Below are positions 24,076-32,102 of a stretch of DNA of 35,103 nt, one piece after another. This stretch comes from Candidatus Iainarchaeum sp. (GTDB lineage: Archaea > Iainarchaeota > Iainarchaeia > Iainarchaeales > DTGL01). Both the position numbers and the translations under genes were made by a program. The first letter of the stretch is position 1; every line of letters starts with the position of its first letter. Location of the stretch: positions 1-35,103 of the forward strand of contig JAOAJX010000007.1 in NCBI GenBank assembly GCA_026413945.1, read 5' to 3'. The notes beneath the pieces are model-generated. The model was given only the letters and a program-made list of their open reading frames with translations, did not search any database and was not told the DNA's origin.

Positions 24076-24923
24076 GTTATGTGAACTTAAAGCTTGCTTT
24101 GGGTATATTGCTCATAATTGTTTCCCTTAATAGGGCAATGGCTGGCTTAGTTGTTGAACCAACAAATCAAGGCAGTTACTATTATGGTGGCTATTATTCT
24201 TATGGTTACTACAGCACTTCTAACGCATACAAGAAGTGTATAGGTAATACAATATACATTGAGAGGACAACTCCACAAGGAACAAGTCTAACTCCACTGT
24301 ATAGTTGCGGAGCAAATGAGCAGTGCATTGATGGCGATTGCATGAAAAAGGCAACAAGAATAAATATTGGATCATGGGAGTTTAGCTTCGGGCCATGGTG
24401 CTCTGAAAAATATGTAAGTCAGTATTGCATTGGAGATGAAGTTTGGGGCTTGTATAGAAATTCAAAATGCGTAACCTCACCACAATTTATACAAACGTGC
24501 CAGTATGGCTGCAGCAATGGAGTATGCAATTCAGCAAAAGTGCCGGTATATTATTATCAATATTATTCATATCAACCACAACAAGTACAGGTGACAACAC
24601 CACCAACAACATACAGCCCAGCAACTTACACTTATACTTATTCATATAGTAGACAACCTGCACAGCAAAGTTGCTCAACAGGATATGTCTGTGTTGATGC
24701 ATCTTATAAAGCATATAGAAGCAATAATTGCGAGATTATCTCAAGCACTTATACATATTGCCAATATGGCTGCAAGGACGGTGTATGCCAACAGCCAAGA
24801 TACACAGTCCCTTCAATAAAATATTATAGGGATTGCGACAATGATGGTGATTGTCCACCGGGATATTATTGCAAACACACATTCGCTTATGATAAATGTA
24901 TACCGATATGGGGCGACCCATAA
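24072..24923 (+). CDS. Secreted Tyr/Cys-rich repeat protein
   Basis: 283 residues. A signal peptide (LALGILLIIVSLNRAMA) is followed by a Tyr/Gly stretch (YYYGGYYSYGYYS) and three related Cys modules of about 50 residues, two of them ending in CQYGCxxGVC (24501-24530 and 24759-24788). A Tyr/Gln/Thr/Pro linker separates the second and third. The end is DCDNDGDCPPGYYCK..DKC, which resembles calcium-binding or EGF-like knots. It has no membrane anchor, so the protein is released or held by its operon partners. It is translationally coupled to the preceding gene. Confidence 0.8.
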   Translation: MSYVNLKLALGILLIIVSLNRAMAGLVVEPTNQGSYYYGGYYSYGYYSTSNAYKKCIGNTIYIERTTPQGTSLTPLYSCGANEQCIDGDCMKKATRINIGSWEFSFGPWCSEKYVSQYCIGDEVWGLYRNSKCVTSPQFIQTCQYGCSNGVCNSAKVPVYYYQYYSYQPQQVQVTTPPTTYSPATYTYTYSYSRQPAQQSCSTGYVCVDASYKAYRSNNCEIISSTYTYCQYGCKDGVCQQPRYTVPSIKYYRDCDNDGDCPPGYYCKHTFAYDKCIPIWGDP

Positions 24924-24953
24924 AAAAGGGGGTTTTAAGTTAAAGGTGGTTTT

Positions 24954-27206
24954 ATGGATAAGAACATTGTGAATAAATCAGGAATTTTATTTTTGCTTTT
25001 CATACTTGCGGGGCTTGCCTATGCATGTACATATGCATGTACAACTTGTCCAAATACGCCTCCAAGCAAACCAAATGTATACATAACACCATCTAACCCA
25101 ACTACAAACGACGACCTTTACTGCTATGCAAACAGCTATGACCCTGAATGCGATACACTAACATATCATTACAGATGGTACAGAGATGGAGTTCTTTATA
25201 CAACACAATCAACTACTTCAAATTACACTTCAATATCAAAAAATAATACAAACTATTCAGAAACATGGAAATGCGTTGTTAAGGCCTTTGATGGCAGAGA
25301 TTACAGCGAAGAAAACAGTGACACAGTAAAAATTGAAGGAGAACCTTGCATAGATTTCGAGATTACAACAGGCGTCGATAGCATAACCATGAAAAGAAAT
25401 GACACTCAAACTTTAAGTTTTTGGTTAAGGAATAAGGGGAATTACTCAATTTGCATAAATTTAAGGACGAGCAACAGCAGCTCTTACCTCGAGTCATGGG
25501 CTTCAAGAGAAAGTGTATGCTTAAATGCATACGAGTCAAAGCAATTGACGCTTACAATAAGGACAAATAATGCTTCAGTTGGTTATTATAGCGTTAAGAT
25601 AAAGGGAGATGGCTGTTACACACGAGAGAAAGAAATAACCGTTAAAGTTGAAGAACCTTGTCAGCCACCTCAGTGCTGCCCATATCCGCCATGTTATACT
25701 CCAACACCAACTCCAAGCTGTGGTTCATATTATTATCCTTGCTATACCCCAACGCCGAGCTGTCAGCCTTATTGTGGCCAGCCAATTGAAATTGTACCTA
25801 TAAGGACTTCAATATGCCAAGAATCAAAAGGGACAATAAGCGTTTTGGTTAAGAATTTGACAAATAATGAGTTAGTGGTGAGGCTGGAATCAAGTTCTGT
25901 TGGCTTTTCGAGCAGTTTTGAGCAAAGCGCTGTAGTTTTGAGTGCCGGCCAAGAGAAATATGTGAACCTCAATGTTTACACACAATGCCAAATTGGTGAG
26001 CAATATGTTACAATATATGGCAAAGTTGATGGCTACACGCTGCAGCGAAAGGCAAACTTTACAGTTATAAGTTGCCCTAAGCCAGAAACAAAGAATTTTT
26101 CTATAGAAGTTCCAGTGGCATGCACCTCGATGCAGAAGATGCAAACTGCCAATATTGCTTTCACGGTAAAAAACCTTACAAGATATTCTCAAACTGTAAA
26201 CTTACAAGCAGTTTCTTCAATAGTCAGCGAAGTTGATCAAACAAGCGTAAATCTTGGACCTTATGAGAGTAAGACATTATATGTAAGGGCGTATGCCAGA
26301 GAGACTGATAAGCCAGGCAAACAATATATAACACTCTATGGCTGGCAGGACAGCTATAAAGAAAAGAAAGAATTGTGTGTAGAAATACAGCAGATGCATA
26401 AAACACTTGTTACTTTAGCAAATAATGACCTTAAGATACCACAGTGTAGCTATGGTGTTTTTACCCTGACTGTGCATAATGCTGGAGACACTGTGCAAAA
26501 CTATAAAGTAAGTACCAATAATGCCACAAAAGCAACAATTAAATTTTCTGAAAGCTCGTTTTCCCTATATCCAGGCGAAGCAAAAGAAGTTTTCATAACA
26601 GTTAACGTACCCGTGGATATGCAATTAGCAAAATATAGCACAGACATTGTTGTTGAAAACAGCAGTGTTTGGGTAAGGACAATATACTTTGATGTCATTA
26701 AAAGCACAGAGGAGCCAAGTACAACCCCTATTGAAGGGGAAAGACCAATAATACTTTCTTATCCGGTAAATATTGCAATTGCACCAGGTACTGAGAAGCA
26801 GTTCTCTATTGTGCTACATAACCCGACATCTAGAGCAATAAATATTGCAATAGATTTCGGGCTCCCACAGGGTTTTTACTCTCAAACAAAGAGTATTTAT
26901 CTCGCACCAGGAGCTACTGAAGCTGTAGTGGCTTCTATTGGCATTGACGCTAAAGTTACGCCTGAAAGGCATTACGATGGCATTCTCAGGCTAAGGTTTG
27001 AAAACACGGAAATATCAAAGCCGATTAGCGTTTATGTTGAAGTAATGCCAACAAGACCAGAAGGCACCGGTAGTGGTCTTTTCACCCTGGAGAATCCCTG
27101 GGTGATTGGCCTAATAATTGTCGTTGCTTTTATAGCAATAGTGCTAATACTAAACGCCTTTGGCGGGCGACAAAAAAAAGCAGAGTTTATGCTTTATAGG
27201 AGGTAG
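24954..27206 (+). CDS. Large anchored surface protein with Ig/NEW3-like repeats
   Basis: 750 residues. A signal peptide (ILFLLFILAGLAYA) is followed by an Ig-like/PKD-like domain (about 38-128), one NEW3-like domain (130-230), and a Cys/Pro/Thr linker with two CYTPTP repeats (232-278). Four more beta domains of about 100 residues (279-705) follow, most opening with a Cys and a 'VxNxT...VxL' strand. A membrane helix (VIGLIIVVAFIAIVLIL) and a basic tail (RRQKKAEFMLYRR) end it. The layout is a type I surface stalk. N-glycosylation sequons (NxS/T) are frequent. Its stop is directly followed by the next gene. Confidence 0.8.
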   Translation: MDKNIVNKSGILFLLFILAGLAYACTYACTTCPNTPPSKPNVYITPSNPTTNDDLYCYANSYDPECDTLTYHYRWYRDGVLYTTQSTTSNYTSISKNNTNYSETWKCVVKAFDGRDYSEENSDTVKIEGEPCIDFEITTGVDSITMKRNDTQTLSFWLRNKGNYSICINLRTSNSSSYLESWASRESVCLNAYESKQLTLTIRTNNASVGYYSVKIKGDGCYTREKEITVKVEEPCQPPQCCPYPPCYTPTPTPSCGSYYYPCYTPTPSCQPYCGQPIEIVPIRTSICQESKGTISVLVKNLTNNELVVRLESSSVGFSSSFEQSAVVLSAGQEKYVNLNVYTQCQIGEQYVTIYGKVDGYTLQRKANFTVISCPKPETKNFSIEVPVACTSMQKMQTANIAFTVKNLTRYSQTVNLQAVSSIVSEVDQTSVNLGPYESKTLYVRAYARETDKPGKQYITLYGWQDSYKEKKELCVEIQQMHKTLVTLANNDLKIPQCSYGVFTLTVHNAGDTVQNYKVSTNNATKATIKFSESSFSLYPGEAKEVFITVNVPVDMQLAKYSTDIVVENSSVWVRTIYFDVIKSTEEPSTTPIEGERPIILSYPVNIAIAPGTEKQFSIVLHNPTSRAINIAIDFGLPQGFYSQTKSIYLAPGATEAVVASIGIDAKVTPERHYDGILRLRFENTEISKPISVYVEVMPTRPEGTGSGLFTLENPWVIGLIIVVAFIAIVLILNAFGGRQKKAEFMLYRR

Positions 27207-27209
27207 GTG

Positions 27210-29414
27210 ATGATGAAGAAATTAATTGTTGCTTTGGCTTTTTTAATAATTGTGGCAAGCACTTTTGCTGCAATAGAAGGTGAGGGAAAACTAACTGCGA
27301 GTTGTTTTTCTGACCCTGCCATGCCAGTATATAAAATAACTAATGATTTCTCTGAAAGAACCGAGTTTACAATAAGCATTGATTATAAGCCAGATGTCTT
27401 TGACATAAAAACAATACCACAATTGCCGTATAAATTAACTCTCAATTCTGGCGAAAGCGCAGATCTTAGGCTATTTATTAAGCCTTGCTGCTGCGGCGAG
27501 CCAGGCAATTATGTAATAACAATAAAAGCAACATCTTCAAAAGGCGACTTTGTAAAAAAGGTTGATTTCACGGTACAAGAAGCTGGAAAAATAAAGGTTT
27601 CTATAGAGCCATCGGAAACGCAGTTAGGCCAGTGTGATGAGAGAACAGCGATAGTTACAATTGAAAATGCTAGTCCAGCAATCACAAATTTAGTGCTAAG
27701 CCTTAACACTGATTCGCCTCAGCTTTTCGAGTTAAGCACAAAAGAAATGCGCCTTGAGGCAAACTCAAAGAAAACAGTCAACCTAAAGATAAAGGCGCCC
27801 TGCCAATTAACACCAACAAAGAAAAGTGTTGAAGTTATTGCAAAAACAGTTGAAGGCGATTGCCCAAAGCTCTCTGGCAGCGCTTCATTTATTGCGGGGC
27901 TTGTTGATAGACAGAACATTGAGATAGAAAAAAAGACATTTGATGTCTGCAATGATATAGAGCAAACAACAACAATAAGGATAAAGAATCTAGGTTCCAG
28001 AACAGATGAGCTTAATCTGAGTTTGGAAGGACCGGAATGGGTAATATTACAGCAAAAAACTCTTACTATAGAGGGTGGTAAAGAAGGGGAGGTAGCTATA
28101 AAGTTCCTAAAGAGCACATCAGAAGGTAAGTTCAGTTTCACTATAAAAGCCAATTCAAAGAAATATAACAAAGACACCATTCAGCAGTTTGAAATAATGC
28201 TAAGGGACTGTTACAAAGTAGACATAGAAAAGTTTTCAGGAAAGGAAAGAGCTTGTATAGAAGACAAAACATTGGAATATAGCTTTGATCTCAAGAATAC
28301 AAAGAACACGGAAATAACATTCGAGCTCTCACTTGCAGGTATGAAAGGCAGTTTGAGCACTACAAAATTAACTTTAAAACCTGGGGAGAGGAAGGAGGTA
28401 AAAGCAACGATTGATGTCAGCGCAGAAAAAGAAGGCAAGAAAAGTTTCACCATAAGCATCAATGCACCACAGTTCAGCGACTCGTTTAAGGTTAACTTTG
28501 AGTTAGAAGACTGCTATGCTTTGAGCGTAGATTCAAAAGCAATAGAAAAAGATATAAAAATGGAAGTCTCACCTGAGTTATGCCCACAGAGTGTTTTGCT
28601 TGAGCTAAAAGTTACAAATACAGGAACAAAGGAACAAAACGTTAAGCTTTCGCTCACTGGCACAAAATGGGTTTACCTTGAGCCAACAAGCTTGAAGCTT
28701 GCTCCAAAAGAAACAAAGCCTTTTTACGTATATGTAGGACCACCGATAACAGAGACGGCTGGAAATTACACGGCAACACTTTGGATTGAGGCAAACGACT
28801 ACAAGAAGGAATTTCCTATAAGGATAAACCTTGCCTCAGTTACACTACCACAGAAGATAGGCATTGAGACATCAGCGCAGATTGAAGAAACAATAGTTCA
28901 GCAGGAAAAAACGATAAAGGCAAAGGTAAGGATTGTGAATACAAGCGATTGCCTGCTTGAGGTCAGCGATGTTAAAGCAGAAAAATACAGCGTGACATTT
29001 AGCCCCACCAAATTCACTCTTGACAAGAACGGCTTTGTTGAGCTAACAGCAACCGTTGCTTTAGGTAAGCTTGATGTGAACTCATTAGAAGTACCGATTT
29101 CAGTTACAACCGACCGTGGAATAATAAGAAAATCCGTTGTAATAGACCTTGTTAAGAAAGAGGTGTCAGAGGTTCCCGTAAAAGTAACACCAACACCAAA
29201 AGCAACAGCAATGGCAACAGCGACAGTTGATAAAAACGCAACGGTATCACCAGCAGCACCAGTAGGGCAAGCAGTTTCAGAGCCGATGACTAACATAATA
29301 GTATTGCTATTCTTAGCGGTTGTTGCAATAGTGATAGTTATTCTAGCGTACTATGCCTATAAGAAAGAGAAAGGCGAAGAAACAGGCATGAAGAACGAGA
29401 AAAAAAGCAAATAA
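27210..29414 (+). CDS. Large anchored surface protein with NEW3-like repeats
   Basis: About 734 residues. A signal peptide (LIVALAFLIIVASTFA) is followed by six or so beta domains of 90-110 residues, each opening near a Cys (QCDERTAIVTIEN, VCNDIEQTTTIRIKN, ACIEDKTLEYSFDLKN, LCPQSVLLELKVTN) and holding a 'ltLkpgekkev' strand, as in COG1470/NEW3 proteins. A Thr/Pro/Ala linker (PTPKATAMATATVDKNATVSP), a membrane helix (IIVLLFLAVVAIVIVILAYYAY) and a KK-rich tail follow. GTG 27207, ATG 27210 and ATG 27213 are all open; GGAGGT at 27199 favours 27210. It is the last gene of the operon and is followed by a strong T-tract terminator. Confidence 0.82.
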   Translation: MMKKLIVALAFLIIVASTFAAIEGEGKLTASCFSDPAMPVYKITNDFSERTEFTISIDYKPDVFDIKTIPQLPYKLTLNSGESADLRLFIKPCCCGEPGNYVITIKATSSKGDFVKKVDFTVQEAGKIKVSIEPSETQLGQCDERTAIVTIENASPAITNLVLSLNTDSPQLFELSTKEMRLEANSKKTVNLKIKAPCQLTPTKKSVEVIAKTVEGDCPKLSGSASFIAGLVDRQNIEIEKKTFDVCNDIEQTTTIRIKNLGSRTDELNLSLEGPEWVILQQKTLTIEGGKEGEVAIKFLKSTSEGKFSFTIKANSKKYNKDTIQQFEIMLRDCYKVDIEKFSGKERACIEDKTLEYSFDLKNTKNTEITFELSLAGMKGSLSTTKLTLKPGERKEVKATIDVSAEKEGKKSFTISINAPQFSDSFKVNFELEDCYALSVDSKAIEKDIKMEVSPELCPQSVLLELKVTNTGTKEQNVKLSLTGTKWVYLEPTSLKLAPKETKPFYVYVGPPITETAGNYTATLWIEANDYKKEFPIRINLASVTLPQKIGIETSAQIEETIVQQEKTIKAKVRIVNTSDCLLEVSDVKAEKYSVTFSPTKFTLDKNGFVELTATVALGKLDVNSLEVPISVTTDRGIIRKSVVIDLVKKEVSEVPVKVTPTPKATAMATATVDKNATVSPAAPVGQAVSEPMTNIIVLLFLAVVAIVIVILAYYAYKKEKGEETGMKNEKKSK

Positions 29415-29416
29415 GC

Positions 29417-29450
29417 TTTTCTCTATTTTTTTTCTTTTTTATTTTTTTTT
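29417..29450 (+). terminator. T-tract terminator of the surface-protein operon
   Basis: T8, T6 and T9 runs broken by single bases lie within 36 bases of the stop codon. It is the strongest T tract in an intergenic gap of this window and ends the plus-strand operon. The minus strand here is A-rich and would not end the convergent gene. Confidence 0.65.
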
Positions 29451-29490
29451 GGTTAATTCCTATTTCTATTATTTTAATTCTATTTTTTAT

Positions 29491-30342
29491 TTACCAAACC
29501 CTTTTGAGTGAGCTGACAAAATTATACTGTAAGCATGCAAGGCACTGTATTATTGAAGCACATGAGCTGCAGTCAGTTGGAAGCACAACTTCTGGCTTTT
29601 GTGGTGGTTGTGTAGGCCCATTAGTATCTCCTGTTGGGCCAGTATCCCCGGGCTTTTTTGGCAAACCTGTAGCATAAGCATTGATCTGCTCTTGCGTGCT
29701 GAACCATGGTGTAAAAGTACCACCTGCACCAGTGCCTTCATCGATCCTGAACCTAACATCGAAGTCAATCACAATTTCAGGATTTTGAGTATCTTTCCAG
29801 ACATAACGAAAACTTTTGTCAGCAGCAGTAGTTTCCAACATCGTTGGCTGTTTTATATTGTTAATCCTGTACTCAATACGGCCATCTTTTCCGCAATTAT
29901 TAGCTTTTGGTCCTCCATCACATCTTTGGGTTTCACCGGCTTTATGAAAGCTTATAGAACCTATTCCGTGTAAGCAATCCAGTGTGTAGCTTGTTGTTCC
30001 TCTATCAAAATATTTTACTTCAAAGCTTACCTTCGGTCTGTCCTTTTGTAATAGCGTAAGATCACCACCGGTAATGCTTTCGTTTATAAATGGAATTAAC
30101 TCGTATGGATATATGTAATATATTCCGTTGTGACAAGGGTAAGTTTTAGCCAATGCAGTGCTATCTATTTTAGCAAAGAAATCAGCCCGTTGCAGAGATA
30201 TTGGGTGAGATGGATTGTAAATTGTTTTTGTTGCTGGTTTTGTTGTTATCGTAAAAGCAAAAGAGGAATGAGGCAATAATACCAAAAATAAAAATAGAAA
30301 TATTAGTTTCTTTGCCAACTTATAACAATTATGGCGGTTCAT
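29491..30342 (-). CDS. Secreted hypothetical protein
   Basis: 283 residues, not recognised. A signal peptide (LIFLFLFLVLLPHSSFA) is followed by a beta-rich domain of about 200 residues with scattered Cys (PCHNG, DCLHG, RCDGG, NNCG), an acidic DFDVRFRIDEGTG segment that may bind a cation, and a Gly/Pro/Thr linker. The Cys-rich end (TDCSSCASIIQCLACLQYNF) resembles the end of a processed or disulfide-linked surface protein. It lacks the C-terminal helix of its neighbours. GGGATTTTGA before the ATG and two TATA-like stretches (30388-30398 and 30407-30416) lie upstream. It is oriented against the neighbouring surface genes. Confidence 0.75.
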   Translation of the reverse strand: MNRHNCYKLAKKLIFLFLFLVLLPHSSFAFTITTKPATKTIYNPSHPISLQRADFFAKIDSTALAKTYPCHNGIYYIYPYELIPFINESITGGDLTLLQKDRPKVSFEVKYFDRGTTSYTLDCLHGIGSISFHKAGETQRCDGGPKANNCGKDGRIEYRINNIKQPTMLETTAADKSFRYVWKDTQNPEIVIDFDVRFRIDEGTGAGGTFTPWFSTQEQINAYATGLPKKPGDTGPTGDTNGPTQPPQKPEVVLPTDCSSCASIIQCLACLQYNFVSSLKRVW

Positions 30343-30503
30343 TCAAAATCCCTTTTATCCATTTTCGAATCATTTCTATACCAGAATGAATATATAATAT
30401 TTTTTACATATAAAAACCTTTGCTTAAAGTTATTGGCATTGGTTATTTTAATTGAAAGTTTAAGCTAAAATTAAAAAAAATTGGAATAAAAGCAAGCATA
30501 AGA

Positions 30504-30513
30504 TTTAAATATT
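30504..30513 (+). promoter_or_regulatory. TATA box of the CARDB-like surface gene
   Basis: TTTAAATATT is centred about 27 bases before a likely start near 30535. The transcript would carry GAGGTGGT three bases before the GTG at 30561 and probably also covers the two PKD paralogues. Confidence 0.55.
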
Positions 30514-30560
30514 AGGTGAGATATAAGTTTACAATAGTTTAAAGCTTTTGAGGTGGTGTT

Positions 30561-32057
30561 GTGGATAATAAAAAGATTCTAGCAGCATTTTTTGTTTTTT
30601 TTTATTTGTCTATTTGCCTCTCGACTAGCGTCAATATTGGTGATAAACAAGAAGGCGGAGAAGATACCATAAATATCAGTGTTGGTGGCAGGAATGTTGA
30701 AGCTACCGGTGTTGATTGCTTTGATTACTATCACTTTGGCTTAGTTGAGTTTGATTATCCACGGCCAGAAAAAACTGTTTACAAAACTGGTGAAACTGCC
30801 AGCATTGTAACAACTATAATAAACAATAATGAATATGCAATTGTGCAAGGCAATGTAATTGCACAAGTATACTACACAAACAAAGAAAGTGGGAATTACC
30901 AAGGAGACCATCTTTTGGCAGAATTTATTGCTTTTGATGGTTTGGCTTTAGCGCCAAAGCAGGCATATGATCTTGCTGTGGAATGGCAGATTCCAAAAGA
31001 TGCACCAAAAGGCAGATATGATGTTGCTCTTTATTTCCAAGAGTTGCACACATATAATATGTCTGGCCTGCCATTCATAACTAACTATTATGGCGGCCTT
31101 GCAAGCTTTGATGTTGAGAGCGCAAATGAAAATTTGCCATTTTACTTTGATAGAAATGCTGTTTTGTTAAACGGTGAGAAACAGCTTTTGAGACATTTCT
31201 CAAAAAACTTTGAAAAAGGCGAAAAAATCACATATGAAGTGCCGATAGTAAATCCAACGACAAAAAGCCAAAGTGTTTCAGTTACCTATCAGCTTTACTC
31301 ATGGGACCAAAGCGATGAGAAAAACCTTTTGGTCAAATACTCAAAGAATGAAAACATGGAAATAGGCGCAAAATCTAGCAAAAAGGCATCAATAAACTTT
31401 AATGACCTTGAGGCCGGAGCATATGAATTAAAGATAACTGCTAGCAACAATGCTTGGAACAGCATATTATTGCTTAGGTTTACAGTAAAAGGTGCAAAAG
31501 GAAGATTCATACACACTGGCTTGACAGCATTTCCTCTATTAAAAGGAGATAATTTTACAATGTTCGCATGCTTTTCAAATACGACTGATTGGTTTACAAA
31601 TTTCAATGGAGAGGTTGTATTGGAACTCAAAGATAACAAAGGCAATATATTGGGTACGGAAACTTTCAGGGGAGAGATCACTCCAAAAATTATGGCAATA
31701 AAGAAAGACTTGAAAGCAACCGAATGCTATGATGAGCTTCACCTTACTGCGAGAATTAAAGATTCTGGCACTGGGAAAATTCATCAAGAAATAACAAAAG
31801 TTTATAGGTTGGCGGATTTCAGAGACGCTAATCTTATAGACAAATTCTACGAAGAAAAAGCAAAGATTGAAGCTAAACCAACACCAACAAAAACAGTTGA
31901 AGAGACAAGAACCCAAGTGCCTGTAAAAACACAAGAACCAACGAAAACGCCTTTGCCAAAGGAGGAATTTCCGTCCGGAATTTTATTGGTTACGGCAGTA
32001 GCAGCAATAATTATTGTTGGTGGTGCATTATATTACATCAAAAAGGTAAGAAAGTAA
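30561..32057 (+). CDS. Anchored surface protein with CARDB/Ig-like domains
   Basis: 498 residues. The GTG start follows GAGGTGGT by 3 bases. A signal peptide (ILAAFFVFFYLSICLSTS) contains a T9 run in frame. Three beta domains follow (about 65-185, 200-320, 325-425), with CARDB-like 'VYKTGETASIVTTIINNNEY' and 'VPIVNPTTKSQSVSVTYQL' strands. A Thr/Pro/Lys linker leads to EEFPSG, a helix (ILLVTAVAAIIIVGGALYYI) and KKVRK. This ending has a PEF-CTERM-like look, but no archaeosortase gene is in the window. It lies close upstream of the two PKD paralogues and probably shares a transcript with them. Confidence 0.82.
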   Translation: MDNKKILAAFFVFFYLSICLSTSVNIGDKQEGGEDTINISVGGRNVEATGVDCFDYYHFGLVEFDYPRPEKTVYKTGETASIVTTIINNNEYAIVQGNVIAQVYYTNKESGNYQGDHLLAEFIAFDGLALAPKQAYDLAVEWQIPKDAPKGRYDVALYFQELHTYNMSGLPFITNYYGGLASFDVESANENLPFYFDRNAVLLNGEKQLLRHFSKNFEKGEKITYEVPIVNPTTKSQSVSVTYQLYSWDQSDEKNLLVKYSKNENMEIGAKSSKKASINFNDLEAGAYELKITASNNAWNSILLLRFTVKGAKGRFIHTGLTAFPLLKGDNFTMFACFSNTTDWFTNFNGEVVLELKDNKGNILGTETFRGEITPKIMAIKKDLKATECYDELHLTARIKDSGTGKIHQEITKVYRLADFRDANLIDKFYEEKAKIEAKPTPTKTVEETRTQVPVKTQEPTKTPLPKEEFPSGILLVTAVAAIIIVGGALYYIKKVRK

Positions 32058-32102
32058 TTGGGTTGGTTGATGTTATGAAGTTGGGTTTTCAGTTCTCTTT
32101 TA

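Noticed and set aside
25673-25770. Short CCxTPTP-coding repeats considered as a CRISPR-like or satellite array
   Set aside because: They are coding repeats of a Cys/Pro/Thr linker within one protein, with unequal spacing and no palindromic repeat or spacer structure.
29599-29973. Plus-strand open frame of 124 codons inside the secreted hypothetical
   Set aside because: It is antisense to a gene with a clear signal peptide and promoter; no ribosome-binding site and no family resemblance.
30343-30560. AT-rich gap of about 220 bases considered as an origin or RNA gene
   Set aside because: Only promoter elements for the two divergent genes are visible; no repeat cluster or stable stem-loop was seen.
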